A stretch of 64,000 bases of DNA, from NCBI GenBank assembly GCA_958295665.1, contig OY282560.1:260781368-260845367 (forward strand). Direction: 5' to 3'. The DNA comes from Tipula vernalis. Its lineage: Eukaryota; Arthropoda; Insecta; Diptera; Tipulidae. The translations under genes and the position numbers were made by a program. Shown here piece by piece: positions 1 to 9,924 of this stretch. The first letter of the stretch is position 1. The number at the start of each line of letters is the position of its first letter. The notes under the pieces are model-generated. The model saw only the letters and a list, made by a program, of their open reading frames with translations, had not been told where the DNA came from and made no database searches.

Positions 1-210
1 AATTTTACAGCTTCCTCGCATTGAGGACGTGATTACCCTACCTTCCTTATTTTTACCCTTCCTGACCAAACCTTTACTAATTGCTCTTTTCTTTTTAACA
101 AAATTACTCTATTAAACAATATAATCCATTTCTTTTTATTTATAAAACATCAAAATACAACTATTCTTAGTGGATATCACCAATTCTTCTCCTAACTTCG
201 CCTCCCCCGA

Positions 211-290
211 TACAACCCTGCTTCTTGCGGTACAACTTAGCTTCTTCTGATACAACCTTGCTTCTTCTGGTACCACTTTGCTTACCTTCG
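211..290. repeat. 20 bp tandem repeat, about 4 copies
   Basis: Four imperfect 20 bp units start at 211, 231, 251 and 271, each opening with TACAAC or TACCAC and carrying a GCTTCTTC core. They lie just past the stop codon of the minus-strand gag-like ORF, so on that strand they are downstream sequence. The 20 bp period is not a multiple of three, so this is not a coding repeat. The first 210 bases hold no other recognisable feature. Confidence 0.8.
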
Positions 291-294
291 CGCA

Positions 295-1212
295 CTAACC
301 CCGATTCCCCGGGTTCTTTGGGCACAGCACACTGTTGTGCCGAGTACCGCATCTTTTACATGCGCCTGGCTCACTACATGTAAACGAGGAGTGCCTTGGA
401 TACAAGCAATGTAAGCAAACTCCTTTACTCAATGCCAGCCTCCATCTTTCACCCAACCCAAGCTCCATCATCCTCTGACACCGATACATTTTATGGGACC
501 CTTCGCATAATACGCATCGGCCGTGATCTCCTTTCGTGCTCGTGAATATCTCGGAATATCCTATCACTCTGCTGTTGTCACGTGGCAGTGGGTAAGGTAG
601 CGCATAAGCCATTGGCGGATAGGCTACTCCTTTCTGTGGGCCCGTTGCTCTTGTTTGGGGTGCCGATAAATATTGTGCGGGCACAGCTCCTTTGTTTCTA
701 CCTGGGCTTCTCCGATCGGACTTTCTTCCCATCGGTACAAAATTGTTGCTCCGGATCACCGCAGAGGGTAATCGCCCCATCGCTACCGGTGTCCTAGTCG
801 CCACTTGGATCTCCTTGACGGAAGTTGTCGACCCGCCCAATGCCGATGCCTCTTCTGGTTTTCCCTTTTCCTTTGGAAAGGTGTCCCAATCTACCGCTGA
901 CCATCGTTTTGGTGAGATGGATCTCAGTACTACCGCCAGCCTTTCGTTCCTCTCTTTGTCCTTATACCGCGCTTTGCTGATCTCTATCGAGAGTTTCCTG
1001 TATTCCACTAACAACCGGTCTATATTGGAGGTCCTTGTCATTTCCACTTGTCTGGCAACACTTCGTCGGATGCCATTCACTTCCTCGCCTATTTCCCCCA
1101 GCTCCCTCTGGTTATACAGCCTGCCCACTACCTTGCTCCGTATTTCTTCCAGTTGATCCATCTTGGCCCTGATGTACCCTTCCACAAACTGCTCTGAGTT
1201 TCCGCTGGCCAT
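295..1212 (-). CDS. Retrotransposon gag-like protein with three CCHC zinc knuckles
   Basis: An open 305-residue ORF. Residues about 10-100 are charged and helix-prone, perhaps coiled coil. Residues 110-230 are basic and proline-rich. The C-terminus has three zinc knuckles: C233/C236/H240/C245, C266/C269/H274/C279 and C285/C288/H292/C297. Knuckle spacing and the CLHCLYPRHSS and CGTRHNS motifs resemble BEL/Pao Gag proteins. The usual BEL/Pao core (the domain seen at 46.6-47.0 kb in this window) is not visible, so the class is uncertain. The protein presumably binds nucleic acid. No protease, RT or integrase follows in the 294 bases left before the window edge. The element may be gag-only, or pol may lie outside. 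The start was chosen as the first ATG of the open frame. Confidence 0.7.
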   Translation of the reverse strand: MASGNSEQFVEGYIRAKMDQLEEIRSKVVGRLYNQRELGEIGEEVNGIRRSVARQVEMTRTSNIDRLLVEYRKLSIEISKARYKDKERNERLAVVLRSISPKRWSAVDWDTFPKEKGKPEEASALGGSTTSVKEIQVATRTPVAMGRLPSAVIRSNNFVPMGRKSDRRSPGRNKGAVPAQYLSAPQTRATGPQKGVAYPPMAYALPYPLPRDNSRVIGYSEIFTSTKGDHGRCVLCEGSHKMYRCQRMMELGLGERWRLALSKGVCLHCLYPRHSSFTCSEPGACKRCGTRHNSVLCPKNPGNRG

Positions 1213-1919
1213 TTTTCTAAAAAACTCCTTGCTTTACAACATTGCTTATACTGAGTTTCACCATTCTTCCTGATCACACATTAATATCATTCAACCTTCG
1301 ACCCTCTCTTTCCTCATTAAATTCATGACCTTGCTTCCTCCGTTCTATCTATTTAGTTCCTTGTTACAACTATTCTCCCTTTCTTTCACTAGCATTATTA
1401 CCCTATTATGAACCTATATCCACTTTTATCACATGAGTCGGAGCCAATCCGGAAGAGCGGTAACACGTATGGCCATACTATCATAATTAATTTTACTCGA
1501 CAACAAAAAAAAATGCAATATAAAATAAACACGCTCAACCTTCATAACTTCCTTCTCAGCAATGATACCCTAAACTAAATAGTTCTTTCACTGAATCTAC
1601 TATGCTATTCTTAATATCTTATTATCTTCCATGCTGCCTATGTTTACTTATCAACTCCCTTACTACCTCTCTTCAATTTATCGTATCCTTTACCACTTAC
1701 GATCCTGGTATTCGCCTGTATATCCCTTCACATTCCTTCTGCATTCCTAATCCAATGGTCTGCATTTCCTCATGTTTCTTCTAAACTCCTCACTACTTCG
1801 CACACTCTCTCTTACGACCTTTCTTTTCTTCCTTTACTTTCAGCTCAACCTTTCCTCCAATATTTCCCACTTTCATACTACTTTTCCCTGATTCGATTCC
1901 TTCTAACTATTATGCTCTT
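1213..1919. other. Pyrimidine-rich leader of the gag-like element
   Basis: No gene is visible. The + strand is markedly C/T-rich, so the gag sense strand is purine-rich, and the bias continues through the arrays up to about 4.4 kb. On the minus strand this is the sequence directly upstream of the gag-like ATG. Confidence 0.5.
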
Positions 1920-2285
1920 GAGTTTAACCATCGCAACCAACATGCGGACTCAACTCTTTCTACCTCTGGTACGGTTGAGTTTACTCATCGCATCTAATAT
2001 GCGGCCTCAGCCCCATTCTCCCTATCGTTTGCATTAGCCCTCATTAATGAGCACGTTTTCCTGGATACCGGTACTTTCGGCTATAACTATTATTTGCCTT
2101 GACCTATCCATCGAGCCCATTTTCCAACATAACCACCTCGCTTCATAACCGTCATTCGAGCACATTTCCAAAATAATGACTTTCCTAAATTAACGGTACT
2201 CTCGATTTACCATTCGAGCATATTTCAAAACTTAACAATACTCTCGCTTTATTAGCCGAGCACATTTTATAACATAACAATACAT
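1920..2285. repeat. Hairpin-rich degenerate repeats
   Basis: The stretch holds a string of short inverted repeats separated by A/T-rich spacers: CGCATCTAATATGCG near 1990, CTCATTAATGAG near 2040, and repeated CTCG...CGAG stems from about 2120 on. Units of roughly 40-60 bp are recognisable but diverged. It grades into the regular 42 bp repeats that follow. Confidence 0.6.
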
Positions 2286-2540
2286 ACTCTCGCTTTATCA
2301 GTCGAGCACATTTTTTAGCATAACGCTACTCTCGCTTTATTAGTCGAGCCTATTTTCCAAAATAACCATCCTCTCGCTTTATCAGTCGAGCACATTTTTT
2401 AGCATAACGCTACTCTCGCTTTATTAGTCGAGCCTATTTTCCAAAATAACCATACTCTCGCTTTATCAGTCGAGCACATTTTTTAGCATAACGCTACTCT
2501 CGCTTTATTAGTCGAGCCTATTTTTTAGCATAACGCTACT
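2286..2540. repeat. 42 bp tandem repeats (about 6 copies, two alternating types)
   Basis: Units begin ACTCTCGCTTTAT near 2286, 2328 and onward at 42 bp spacing. Two variants alternate, one with GTCGAGCACATTTTTTAGC and one with GTCGAGCCTATTTTCC, giving an 84 bp higher-order period. Each unit can form a CTCG/CGAG stem-loop. Confidence 0.85.
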
Positions 2541-3671
2541 CTCGATTTACTATTCGAGCACATTCTCTATAATATCGGTACCTACTCTCGATTTCCCAAT
2601 CGAGCACATTTTCAAAATAACGACCTTTCTAAATCAACGGTACTCTCGATTTACTATTCGAGCACATTCTCTATAATATCGGTACCTACTCTCGATTTCC
2701 CAATCGAGCACATTTTCAAAATAACGACCTTTCTAAATCAACGGTACTCTCGATTTACTATTCGAGCACATTCTCTATAATATCGGTACCTACTCTCGAT
2801 TTCCCAATCGAGCACATTTTCAAAATAACGACCTTTCTAAATCAACGGTACTCTCGATTTACTATTCGAGCACATTCTCTATAATATCGGTACCTACTCT
2901 CGATTTCCCAATCGAGCACATTTTCAAAATAACGACCTTTCTAAATCAACGGTACTCTCGATTTACTATTCGAGCACATTCTCTATAATATCGGTACCTA
3001 CTCTCGATTTCCCAATCGAGCACATTTTCAAAATAACGACCTTTCTAAATCAACGGTACTCTCGATTTACTATTCGAGCACATTTTCTATAATATCGGTA
3101 CCTACTCTCGATTTCCCAATCGAGCACATTTTCAAAATAACGACCTTTCTAAATCAACGGTACTCTCGATTTACTATTCGAGCACATTTTCTATAATATC
3201 GGTACCTACTCTCGATTTCCCAATCGAGCACATTTTCAAAATAACGACCTTTCTAAATCAACGGTACTCTCGATTTACTATTCGAGCACATTCTCTATAA
3301 TATCGGTACCTACTCTCGATTTCCCAATCGAGCACATTTTCAAAATAACGACCTTTCTAAATCAACGGTACTCTCGATTTACTATTCGAGCACATTCTCT
3401 ATAATATCGGTACCTACTCTCGATTTCCCAATCGAGCACATTTTCAAAATAACGACCTTTCTAAATCAACGGTACTCTCGATTTACTATTCGAGCACATT
3501 TTCTATAATATCGGTACCTACTCTCGATTTCCCAATCGAGCACATTTTCAAAATAACGACCTTTCTAAATCAACGGTACTCTCGATTTACTATTCGAGCA
3601 CATTTTCTATAATATCGGTACCTACTCTCGATTTCCCAATCGAGCACATTTTCAAAATAACGACCTTTCTT
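2541..3671. repeat. 104 bp tandem array, about 11 near-identical copies
   Basis: Unit starts are at 2541, 2645, 2749, 2853, 2957, 3061, 3165, 3269, 3373, 3477 and 3581, exactly 104 bp apart. Copies differ only at a few sites, for example CATTCTCT versus CATTTTCT. Each unit contains two hairpins, CTCGATTTACTATTCGAG and CTCGATTTCCCAATCGAG, 46 bp apart. The high identity implies recent expansion or homogenisation. On the minus strand the array lies 1.3-2.5 kb upstream of the gag-like ORF, so it may be part of that element's leader. Confidence 0.95.
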
Positions 3672-3674
3672 CAT

Positions 3675-3750
3675 AACCGTCTAACGGTATTTTATTGCTA
3701 ACCGTCTAACGGTATTTCATTCCTAACCGTCTAACGGTATTTCCTTCCTA
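3675..3750. repeat. 25 bp tandem repeat, 3 copies, hairpin-forming
   Basis: Units start at 3675, 3700 and 3725. Each contains AACCGTCTAACGGTAT, a short ACCGT/ACGGT stem-loop. The design (one small palindrome per repeat) matches the 42 and 104 bp arrays beside it, though the sequence differs. Confidence 0.85.
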
Positions 3751-4385
3751 ACCACTCTTCACTATCATTCACGTTTTCCCACTGTACTTATTTTCCACGT
3801 GGATATCATTTTCCGCATCTAAGATGCGTACTCCTGATCTCCACGGTACCGATTTTCCGCGCGGTTTCACGTTTGCCTATCTCTCTCTCACCCTTTTAAC
3901 TATACTTTTCCTATCCAACACGCTTATATTAACCAATTTGCACATCACTTTTACTTATTTCACTATTAATTACTATTACTTTCCGCTTACCACTTTCCTT
4001 CCTCGCGACGACACACAACTTTGCACTTGCTTACTGTTATTTGATTATTAGACTGAATTTCTGGTCCCGGCTCGTCCCGGTTTCTGGCACCTTGATACGA
4101 CTCTGCTTAATCCGCTTGCTTTTCCACAAACCCGCGTGATTCCTTAATAGAAATTTCCCAAATTCCTTTAGTCCGAAACTATAACCCCTTTTTCCAATAC
4201 AAAAACCAAAATTCCCTTTTTCACGATTAATTAATTTATTTTACTTTACTCTTTCGATCTCTACACCACTATCATCTTTTTTATATTAATTCCACATTTT
4301 TTTATATTCCTTCTTTTTTCTATTACCACGACATACATATTCCTTATATACTTTTCATATTATATACATTTCTTTTGCATACATA
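3751..4385. other. Pyrimidine-rich spacer, no gene
   Basis: The C/T bias of the + strand continues. It includes a GCATCTAAGATGC hairpin near 3815 and no coding sequence that resembles a known protein. It is probably the distal part of the gag-like element or its LTR (inference). Confidence 0.35.
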
Positions 4386-4593
4386 TTTTCTATGTACACA
4401 AATACTATTACAATTTTAAACGTAACATTTATCTCTACAGGATCGCATAGAAGATGCTGCTTTTTTATACAATGCAAATTATATTATTTTCTATGTACAC
4501 AAATACTATTACAATTTTAAACGTAACATTTATCTCTACAGGATCGCATAGAAGATGCTGCTTTTTTATACAATGCAAATTATATTATTTTCT
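4386..4593. repeat. 101 bp direct duplication
   Basis: A 101 bp segment starting around TATGTACACAAATACTATT at 4391 recurs at 4492, and the start of a third copy ends at 4593. The two copies are essentially identical, so the duplication is recent. Confidence 0.9.
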
Positions 4594-4627
4594 ACTACTC
4601 TATGGTTTTCCTTTTACGGCCGTAACA

Positions 4628-4764
4628 GGTGCTATTCTTGAAACATTACGACAATTTTCGTATTGCGAATTAGTGTAAAAGCATTACGAAAATAATAGTT
4701 TTCGTAATACTTTTACACTAACTCGTAATACGAAAATTTTCGTAATGGTTCAAGAATAGCACCC
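4628..4764. repeat. Palindromic fold-back MITE, arms about 65 bp
   Basis: The left arm begins GGTGCTATTCTTGAA and the right arm ends TTCAAGAATAGCACC. The arms pair over about 65 bp with a few mismatches, leaving almost no loop. There is no ORF. The form is that of a fold-back MITE, and no convincing target duplication was identified. Confidence 0.8.
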
Positions 4765-5239
4765 CAGTACCTTCTACATACATCACTACTCCTGGGAATC
4801 CGGTTCGTTGGAAAAAATCCAATTTTGCCTTTCATTTATCTTCATCGGTGATTTCCAGTTTGATCGCCACATTAAACATAATCGTTTTTCTAATGCGTCC
4901 AAAGTTTTGGTTAAACCTTTACAAATCTTAAATTGAGCCGTTGCTATTTCAAAGTCCTTGCCAACACCATGAAAAGCAAAGCAGAAAGCTTTTGTTTCGG
5001 CGTCAAAGCATCGGAGATAACTCAGAAAATTAGAAACGATTTAAAGTATTTCTGAATTTATTATTGCACGCAAATAAAATTGTTTCACTTGATATTATGA
5101 TTTAATTAAATTTATTTTATTTGTACGTAAAATATTTATCAAATCATAAATTTCAAAAAACGATCATATACAAAACGTTCAGTTTGCAAAAATTAAATCA
5201 GAGATTTAGTTTTTGTTGTTGTTTCACGATACTAAAAAA

Positions 5240-5600
5240 AAACAAGAAAAAACGGCGGTTGGATTGGGAGGTACCGCGTTCGAATCCCGATAGGGATCCA
5301 AAAGGGTTTTTTCATCATCTGATTACGATTGGTGATGACGATGAACACAACTATGATCCCCTGTTGAGAGTGTAGAATCCATAGGCCAACCCATCTTTCA
5401 TGTCAACACTATAGGCTGACATGAAGCAATGCAATGTGCAGGTGGTTTAAACAAAAGCGGGTCTATAGCCGTACGTCCTCAATTTGACTACTACGGCGTA
5501 AAGTAGGACGGTAAAATGAACTGCGAAAGAGTTGGGAGTGCCTGAGCCCCAGGAAAGATTGCATAGATGTACCCATAGATGTAACTCCTTAAGTTCTAGA
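5240..5600 (+). repeat. SINE-like segment with a possible tRNA-type B box
   Basis: GCGTTCGAATCCC at about 5278 is close to a polymerase III B box (GGTTCGANNCC) and is followed by about 300 bp of non-coding sequence richer in G+C than its flanks. I could not place a convincing A box, and no cloverleaf forms, so this is not a tRNA gene. Positions 5531-5575 are shared with 16212-16255, which shows that at least this part is repetitive. Confidence 0.35.
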
Positions 5601-5741
5601 CGTTTTCAATTAAATTTTGTTTGTGTTTGCTGTTGTAGTCAATACTGGAATAAATAGTCGAAATTTGCAAGTCGATAAATACGGCTAATCGATCAATTTT
5701 ACAAAGTATTGTAAATTTTCATTTCCTTTATATTATTTGCA

Positions 5742-5925
5742 ACAATGGATGTTTTCCATTAACCATAAGGATATTGGTACATTATATTTATTGTATTTTT
5801 GGGACAATCATTTCTGGTATTTCATTAGGAATTTTAATTCAAGCAAAATTTGGACATCGCGGATTATTAATTGGGTCTGGCCAAATTTATAATGTTGTTG
5901 TCCCATGCATTTTTGATTATTTTTC
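5742..5925 (+). pseudogene. COX1 (nuclear pseudogene): NUMT: decayed 5' end of mitochondrial COI
   Basis: The stretch matches the start of insect cytochrome oxidase I. It has the segment for NHKDIGTLY at about 5759-5785, then the equivalents of ILIRAELGHPGALIGDDQIYN with substitutions such as Q for R and R for P. There are small indels near GTATTTTTGGGAC, where the normal glycine-tryptophan stretch is scrambled, and the reading frame is broken. Only about 180 bp remains, corresponding to roughly the first 60 codons. It cannot encode a functional oxidase and is a nuclear copy of mitochondrial DNA. Confidence 0.85.
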
Positions 5926-5973
5926 CAAAACAAATGGGAACAACTAGCTGCTACGAATTATTCTTGGCAAATA

Positions 5974-7285
5974 CAGGGTGGCTGAGACCAAATGTTACTA
6001 ACTTCACTCTGCTGTCATTTGTGTAGTTGTCATTTTCGCGGATTAATTTTTTGACAGATTGAAGTTTGGTTAGTTGTTTATATGTGGTCAATAAATAATT
6101 GTTCTAAATTAATATCTTAATAAAAAAATCGTAATGGAATTCAAACGTAATAGTGTAATTGCACTGTATTTGGGTGGAAATTCACAAACAGCAATAGTTC
6201 GTCAGCTCCAGCATTTGAATGTGAATAAAATGTTTGTGTATCGAACCATAACTCGATACAACGAAACTGGTAGCATCGCTAAACGCAACAGAGGTGGTCC
6301 TAAAAAGACAGCAACATCAAAAGAAATGATACGAAAGGTGAAGAAACGAATCCAACGAAATCCTCGTCAAAGTGCCAATCAATTAGCCGCACGTCTACAT
6401 GTTTCACGATACAGCATTCAAACCATATTGAAAAATGAACTACACTTGAAGCCCTACAAGATACAAAAAGTTCAAGATCTTACGGAGGCACAAAAAAAAG
6501 TTAGGCTTGAAAGAACACGAGCATTGAAGGCCTTGGCCGAACGTGATGAGATTCCAAAAATTGTCTTTTCTGATGAGAAAATTTTCACCATTCAACAGCA
6601 TGTGAATAAACAAAATGATCGTGTTTGGTTAGAGGACAAGTCCAACGATAATTTGGACACAAGAGTTGCCATGCGCAAGCAATCACCAGCTTATGTTATG
6701 GTTTGGGCTGCAGTTACTGCAGATGGACGCACTCCTCTGGTTTTCATCGAACATGGAGTCAAGGTAAACCAAGAGATGTACCGCCAAAAGATCCTAAACG
6801 ATGCTTTGCTACCTTGGGCACGTAAACACTTTGGTACGAACCGTTGGACATTCCAACAGGACTCGGCACCGTCACACAAAGCTCGAGCGACACAGCAATT
6901 TTTACAAAATTGCGTTCCGCGGCTGATTTCGTCGAAAGAATGGCCACCATATTCACCAGACTTGAATCCCATGGATTTCTCCATATGGTCCATTTTGGAG
7001 AGTAAGGTGTCCACTAAAAAATACGAAAGTGTTGATGCATTGAAGTCAGCTCTTGTTCGAGAATGGAATAAAATTCCGCAAGCCCACGTTCGGTCAGCAT
7101 GCAATGCTTTCTATGGAAGACTGAATCAAATAATCAAAGCCAAAGGAGGTCATATCGAGCAGTAACATGTTTTTCATAAAATGTAATATGTTTTCAACAT
7201 ATTCCACGAAATTTCAATAAAAAATAATCAAAATTAAAAAAATTACAGCGTTTTCATTTGGTAACACTTGGTCTCAGCCACCCTG
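5974..7285 (+). mobile_element. Complete mariner element of maT (D,D37D) type
   Basis: Terminal inverted repeats start CAGGGTGGCTGAGACCAA at 5974 and end with the complement (TTGGTCTCAGCCACCCTG) at 7285. They are flanked by TA at 5972-5973 and 7286-7287, the expected Tc1/mariner duplication. At 1312 bp with one open transposase gene, the element looks full length. It sits about 50 bp downstream of the COI NUMT. Confidence 0.95.
6134..7165 (+). CDS. Mariner transposase, D,D37D (maT-like)
   Basis: An uninterrupted 343-residue ORF that would cut and reinsert the surrounding element in the nucleus. Residues 1-50 and 60-110 form a paired helix-turn-helix DNA-binding region, joined by a basic GGPKK linker. 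The DDE/D domain shows D147 in FSDEKIF, D243 in FQQDSAPSHKA and D281 in SPDLNPMDF, with 37 residues between the last two. That spacing defines the maT group. Length is normal for the superfamily. The ORF lies centrally between the TIRs and ends shortly before the 3' TIR with AATAAA-rich sequence. No inactivating change is visible, so the gene could be active. That remains to be tested. Confidence 0.93.
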   Translation: MEFKRNSVIALYLGGNSQTAIVRQLQHLNVNKMFVYRTITRYNETGSIAKRNRGGPKKTATSKEMIRKVKKRIQRNPRQSANQLAARLHVSRYSIQTILKNELHLKPYKIQKVQDLTEAQKKVRLERTRALKALAERDEIPKIVFSDEKIFTIQQHVNKQNDRVWLEDKSNDNLDTRVAMRKQSPAYVMVWAAVTADGRTPLVFIEHGVKVNQEMYRQKILNDALLPWARKHFGTNRWTFQQDSAPSHKARATQQFLQNCVPRLISSKEWPPYSPDLNPMDFSIWSILESKVSTKKYESVDALKSALVREWNKIPQAHVRSACNAFYGRLNQIIKAKGGHIEQ

Positions 7286-7287
7286 TA

Positions 7288-8784
7288 TTTGGTTTTTTCT
7301 ACCGCTTTTCCCTTTCATTCGGATATTTCTAAATTTCAACCAATCGTAACAAATTGTTTAATTTTAATAATTTTCTTTACAATTTATACAAATTTTGAAA
7401 ATGCTACCGTGAATAAATTCGGTTTATTCTATTGCATATTTTGATAAATTTCCTGTACAGTTGCTTTGATTCCAATTAGAGAAAAGGTATACCTGGTTGC
7501 ATAAAAAAACTTGATTTTAAAAAATGTCATCATCATTCAAAATAAAATAGCGCAATAATACTATGTGATTAATTAGGAAAAACCCTGAGTAGGATCATGA
7601 ATTGTTCAGAAAAGGTACACAGACTTTAAAATTGCCTCTTCCAATTTTTATTAGTTTTTCCAAGTTTTATAATTTTATTTAAATTCTTTCTCAAACTCAT
7701 CCGTCCTTTCAAATATGCCGTATTTATGTACATAGTACTTTTCTAGACTATTAATCTGAGTTATTAATGCAATTAGCTTGGTTAAATTCAGACTCATCAT
7801 GAAGAGCAAGTTGTATTAAACATATCATTTTACACGACAGATTCATTTTTAAAGATATGAAAATTGTTTAGGCTGAAATATTATTTAATAGTAAAACCGT
7901 TACAAAAATGGAGATCAATTCTAGCCAAGTTTAGAAGACCGCAATGATAAATGCGTTATCAGTGGGTGACCACGACCAGTGAAAGAAAAAACTATTTGTT
8001 TTTATTAAAATGACTTTAAATGTTAAAAGAAAATGCTCTTTGCAAACCTTAACGGTGCAATAGTTTAAATAATAAAGAGATTAATATTTGTGCGCGTTTT
8101 GTTAAGCACAGCAGTCAATTTGGCATTATTTTTGCGTATCAAATTCAAATAAAATAAAACTTCATTCAAATTTGTACTTGCAAATTATACTTTGCATCTG
8201 TGTATAAAGTGTAAATAATCACTTATCGCGCCGCAGATATTTGCACCATTCATGGATATTTTAATAATAATAAAGAAGAAATGCAGTACATACTTATATA
8301 TACATACACAATTTATGATGGGACGACCGAATGAATTCTTACAGTTTTATTGTATTTAAACAACAAGCTAAAAATTAATAATGGTCATCAAATTAAATGA
8401 TATTGGTTAGTGTCTCCCTCCCTTTGTATTTTTGTATATGGTACGTCAGTATTATTGAATGCACAGCAAAAATGTGATAAGTTTAAGTTACTCAAAAATT
8501 TTCTATTATTTAATAACAACTAAATTTCCTATTGCAATGATAACCTTTGTAACATTTTGTCTTTTCAATTTAATTGTTGTCATGTACGAGTACATTGTTG
8601 AGTTTTATTATTTTTGAAAGGCCTATTGTGTTAGTTATTACTGATTAACAGTGACATAACAAAATAAAATGGTTCATCATTTTCTTGTATCCCATAAGGT
8701 TAATTAATTATTAGTATCTCTAAAATTTAAAAAAAAAAATGTCCACCAAATGTCTTGTTAGATTTATTAGAAATATTTGTCTTG
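7288..8784. other. AT-rich intergenic sequence, nothing recognised
   Basis: No ORF with homology I recognise, no tandem repeat and no RNA gene. Confidence 0.5.
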
Positions 8785-9017
8785 AAGTTAAAAACACCTT
8801 CTTGAAACCACACACAAATAAAGATTTTAAATAAAAGAAAGAATTTTTCGATCACAAAGTGGTCATCTTCAATTTTTCTTTGCAAATAAAGTCAACTTTA
8901 GTTGCAAAGAAAAATTAAAGATGATCACTTTGTAATCGAAAACTTTTTTTAATTTTAATCAAACAAACACTTTATATCACACATTTGTGTGTGGATTCAA
9001 GAAGTTATTTATAACTT
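8785..9017. repeat. Fold-back MITE, arms about 110 bp
   Basis: The left arm starts AAGTTAAAAACACCTTCTTG and the right arm ends CAAGAAGTTATTTATAACTT. The arms pair along their length, including the central TTCTTTGCAAATAAAGT / ACTTTAGTTGCAAAGAA. Weaker pairing extends outward by 20-30 bp. There is no ORF. An 18 bp near-direct repeat (TGTCTTGTTAGATTT) at 8750 and 9078 flanks it. Confidence 0.8.
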
Positions 9018-9920
9018 CGTGGCACAATATTTGTTATACATACATATCTACAACGGAAACTACGGCGAATCAATTTGTCTTGTTAGATTTTATTTCACAC
9101 ATAAAGTGATGTTTAACTCTTAATCCGTGAATAACTAGGTCTCTTGTTTTTGGGACGGATAATAGAACGAATTTAAAGGTTTAAATCGGAACACAAAATT
9201 GTCCAAGATTACAAGATATTTAAAACTGTTCAATCTTGAAAAACATCTCTAATTGGAAGAGAAATTTGAAACAACATAAAGAATAAACATTGTTGATCCA
9301 CAAATTCGGTATACTTTATCCGTAATATCAGAAATATTGGAAAGTGGTTTCCTTGCAGAACGAGCTGGTACTCCTTCGTAGTTCCGGCTCAAGCTTAAGT
9401 CGCATGGTGTACAATTAGTTTTTAAATTAATTCGGTCAAAAATAAAATTCCGATAGTTTGACTTATAAGGGGCTATTTAAGCAAATCCGTCTTAGATGAA
9501 CCTATCCGAGATGTCAAATAACGGAGTCTTACAAACGGAATTTACCGTTCAGAAACCATAATTGTTGCCCGTCCTTGGAAGGTTTGTAGTGTGTACAGAC
9601 GTAGTTTTTACTACTAGCTTTAATTCTTTATTTTAGGCTCTTAATACCTATATTACATTGTATTGTTGATGTTATAAGAATATTACAAAAATTCACAAGA
9701 TCTATTTAACTTTATGTGTACTTCTGACGTATTTTGGTTCTCAAGTGGTGGTATAACTATTTTGTCTTTCTTGTTTTATGTTCTCTGTTATTATAATCAA
9801 ACTATCTGGACCGGGTTTAAAACTTTATTTTTGGCACAAAAATTAGCCTACTTAAAAATGCCATTAATCCATTTCTTGTTTTTGAATACTAACTAACATC
9901 TATTCAAACCTTTACCTAAA
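9018..9920. other. AT-rich spacer, nothing recognised
   Basis: Short ORFs only, without recognisable domains. The 3' boundary of the following minus-strand LINE lies somewhere near 9920. Confidence 0.4.
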
Positions 9921-9924
9921 TAAC

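Noticed and set aside
582..1156. Plus-strand ORFs opposite the gag-like gene
   Set aside because: They are antisense shadows with leucine/serine-rich composition caused by the strand bias. The minus-strand frame has three well-formed zinc knuckles.
2541..3671. CRISPR array (regular repeats with short palindromes)
   Set aside because: The whole 104 bp unit is repeated with no unique spacers, and the sequence is from a eukaryote.
5270..5300. tRNA gene suggested by a B-box-like GTTCGAATCCC
   Set aside because: No acceptor stem, anticodon arm or good A box could be placed around it, so it is listed only as SINE-like.
6691..7104. Minus-strand ORFs inside the mariner transposase
   Set aside because: They overlap the conserved transposase frame and show no similarity to known proteins.
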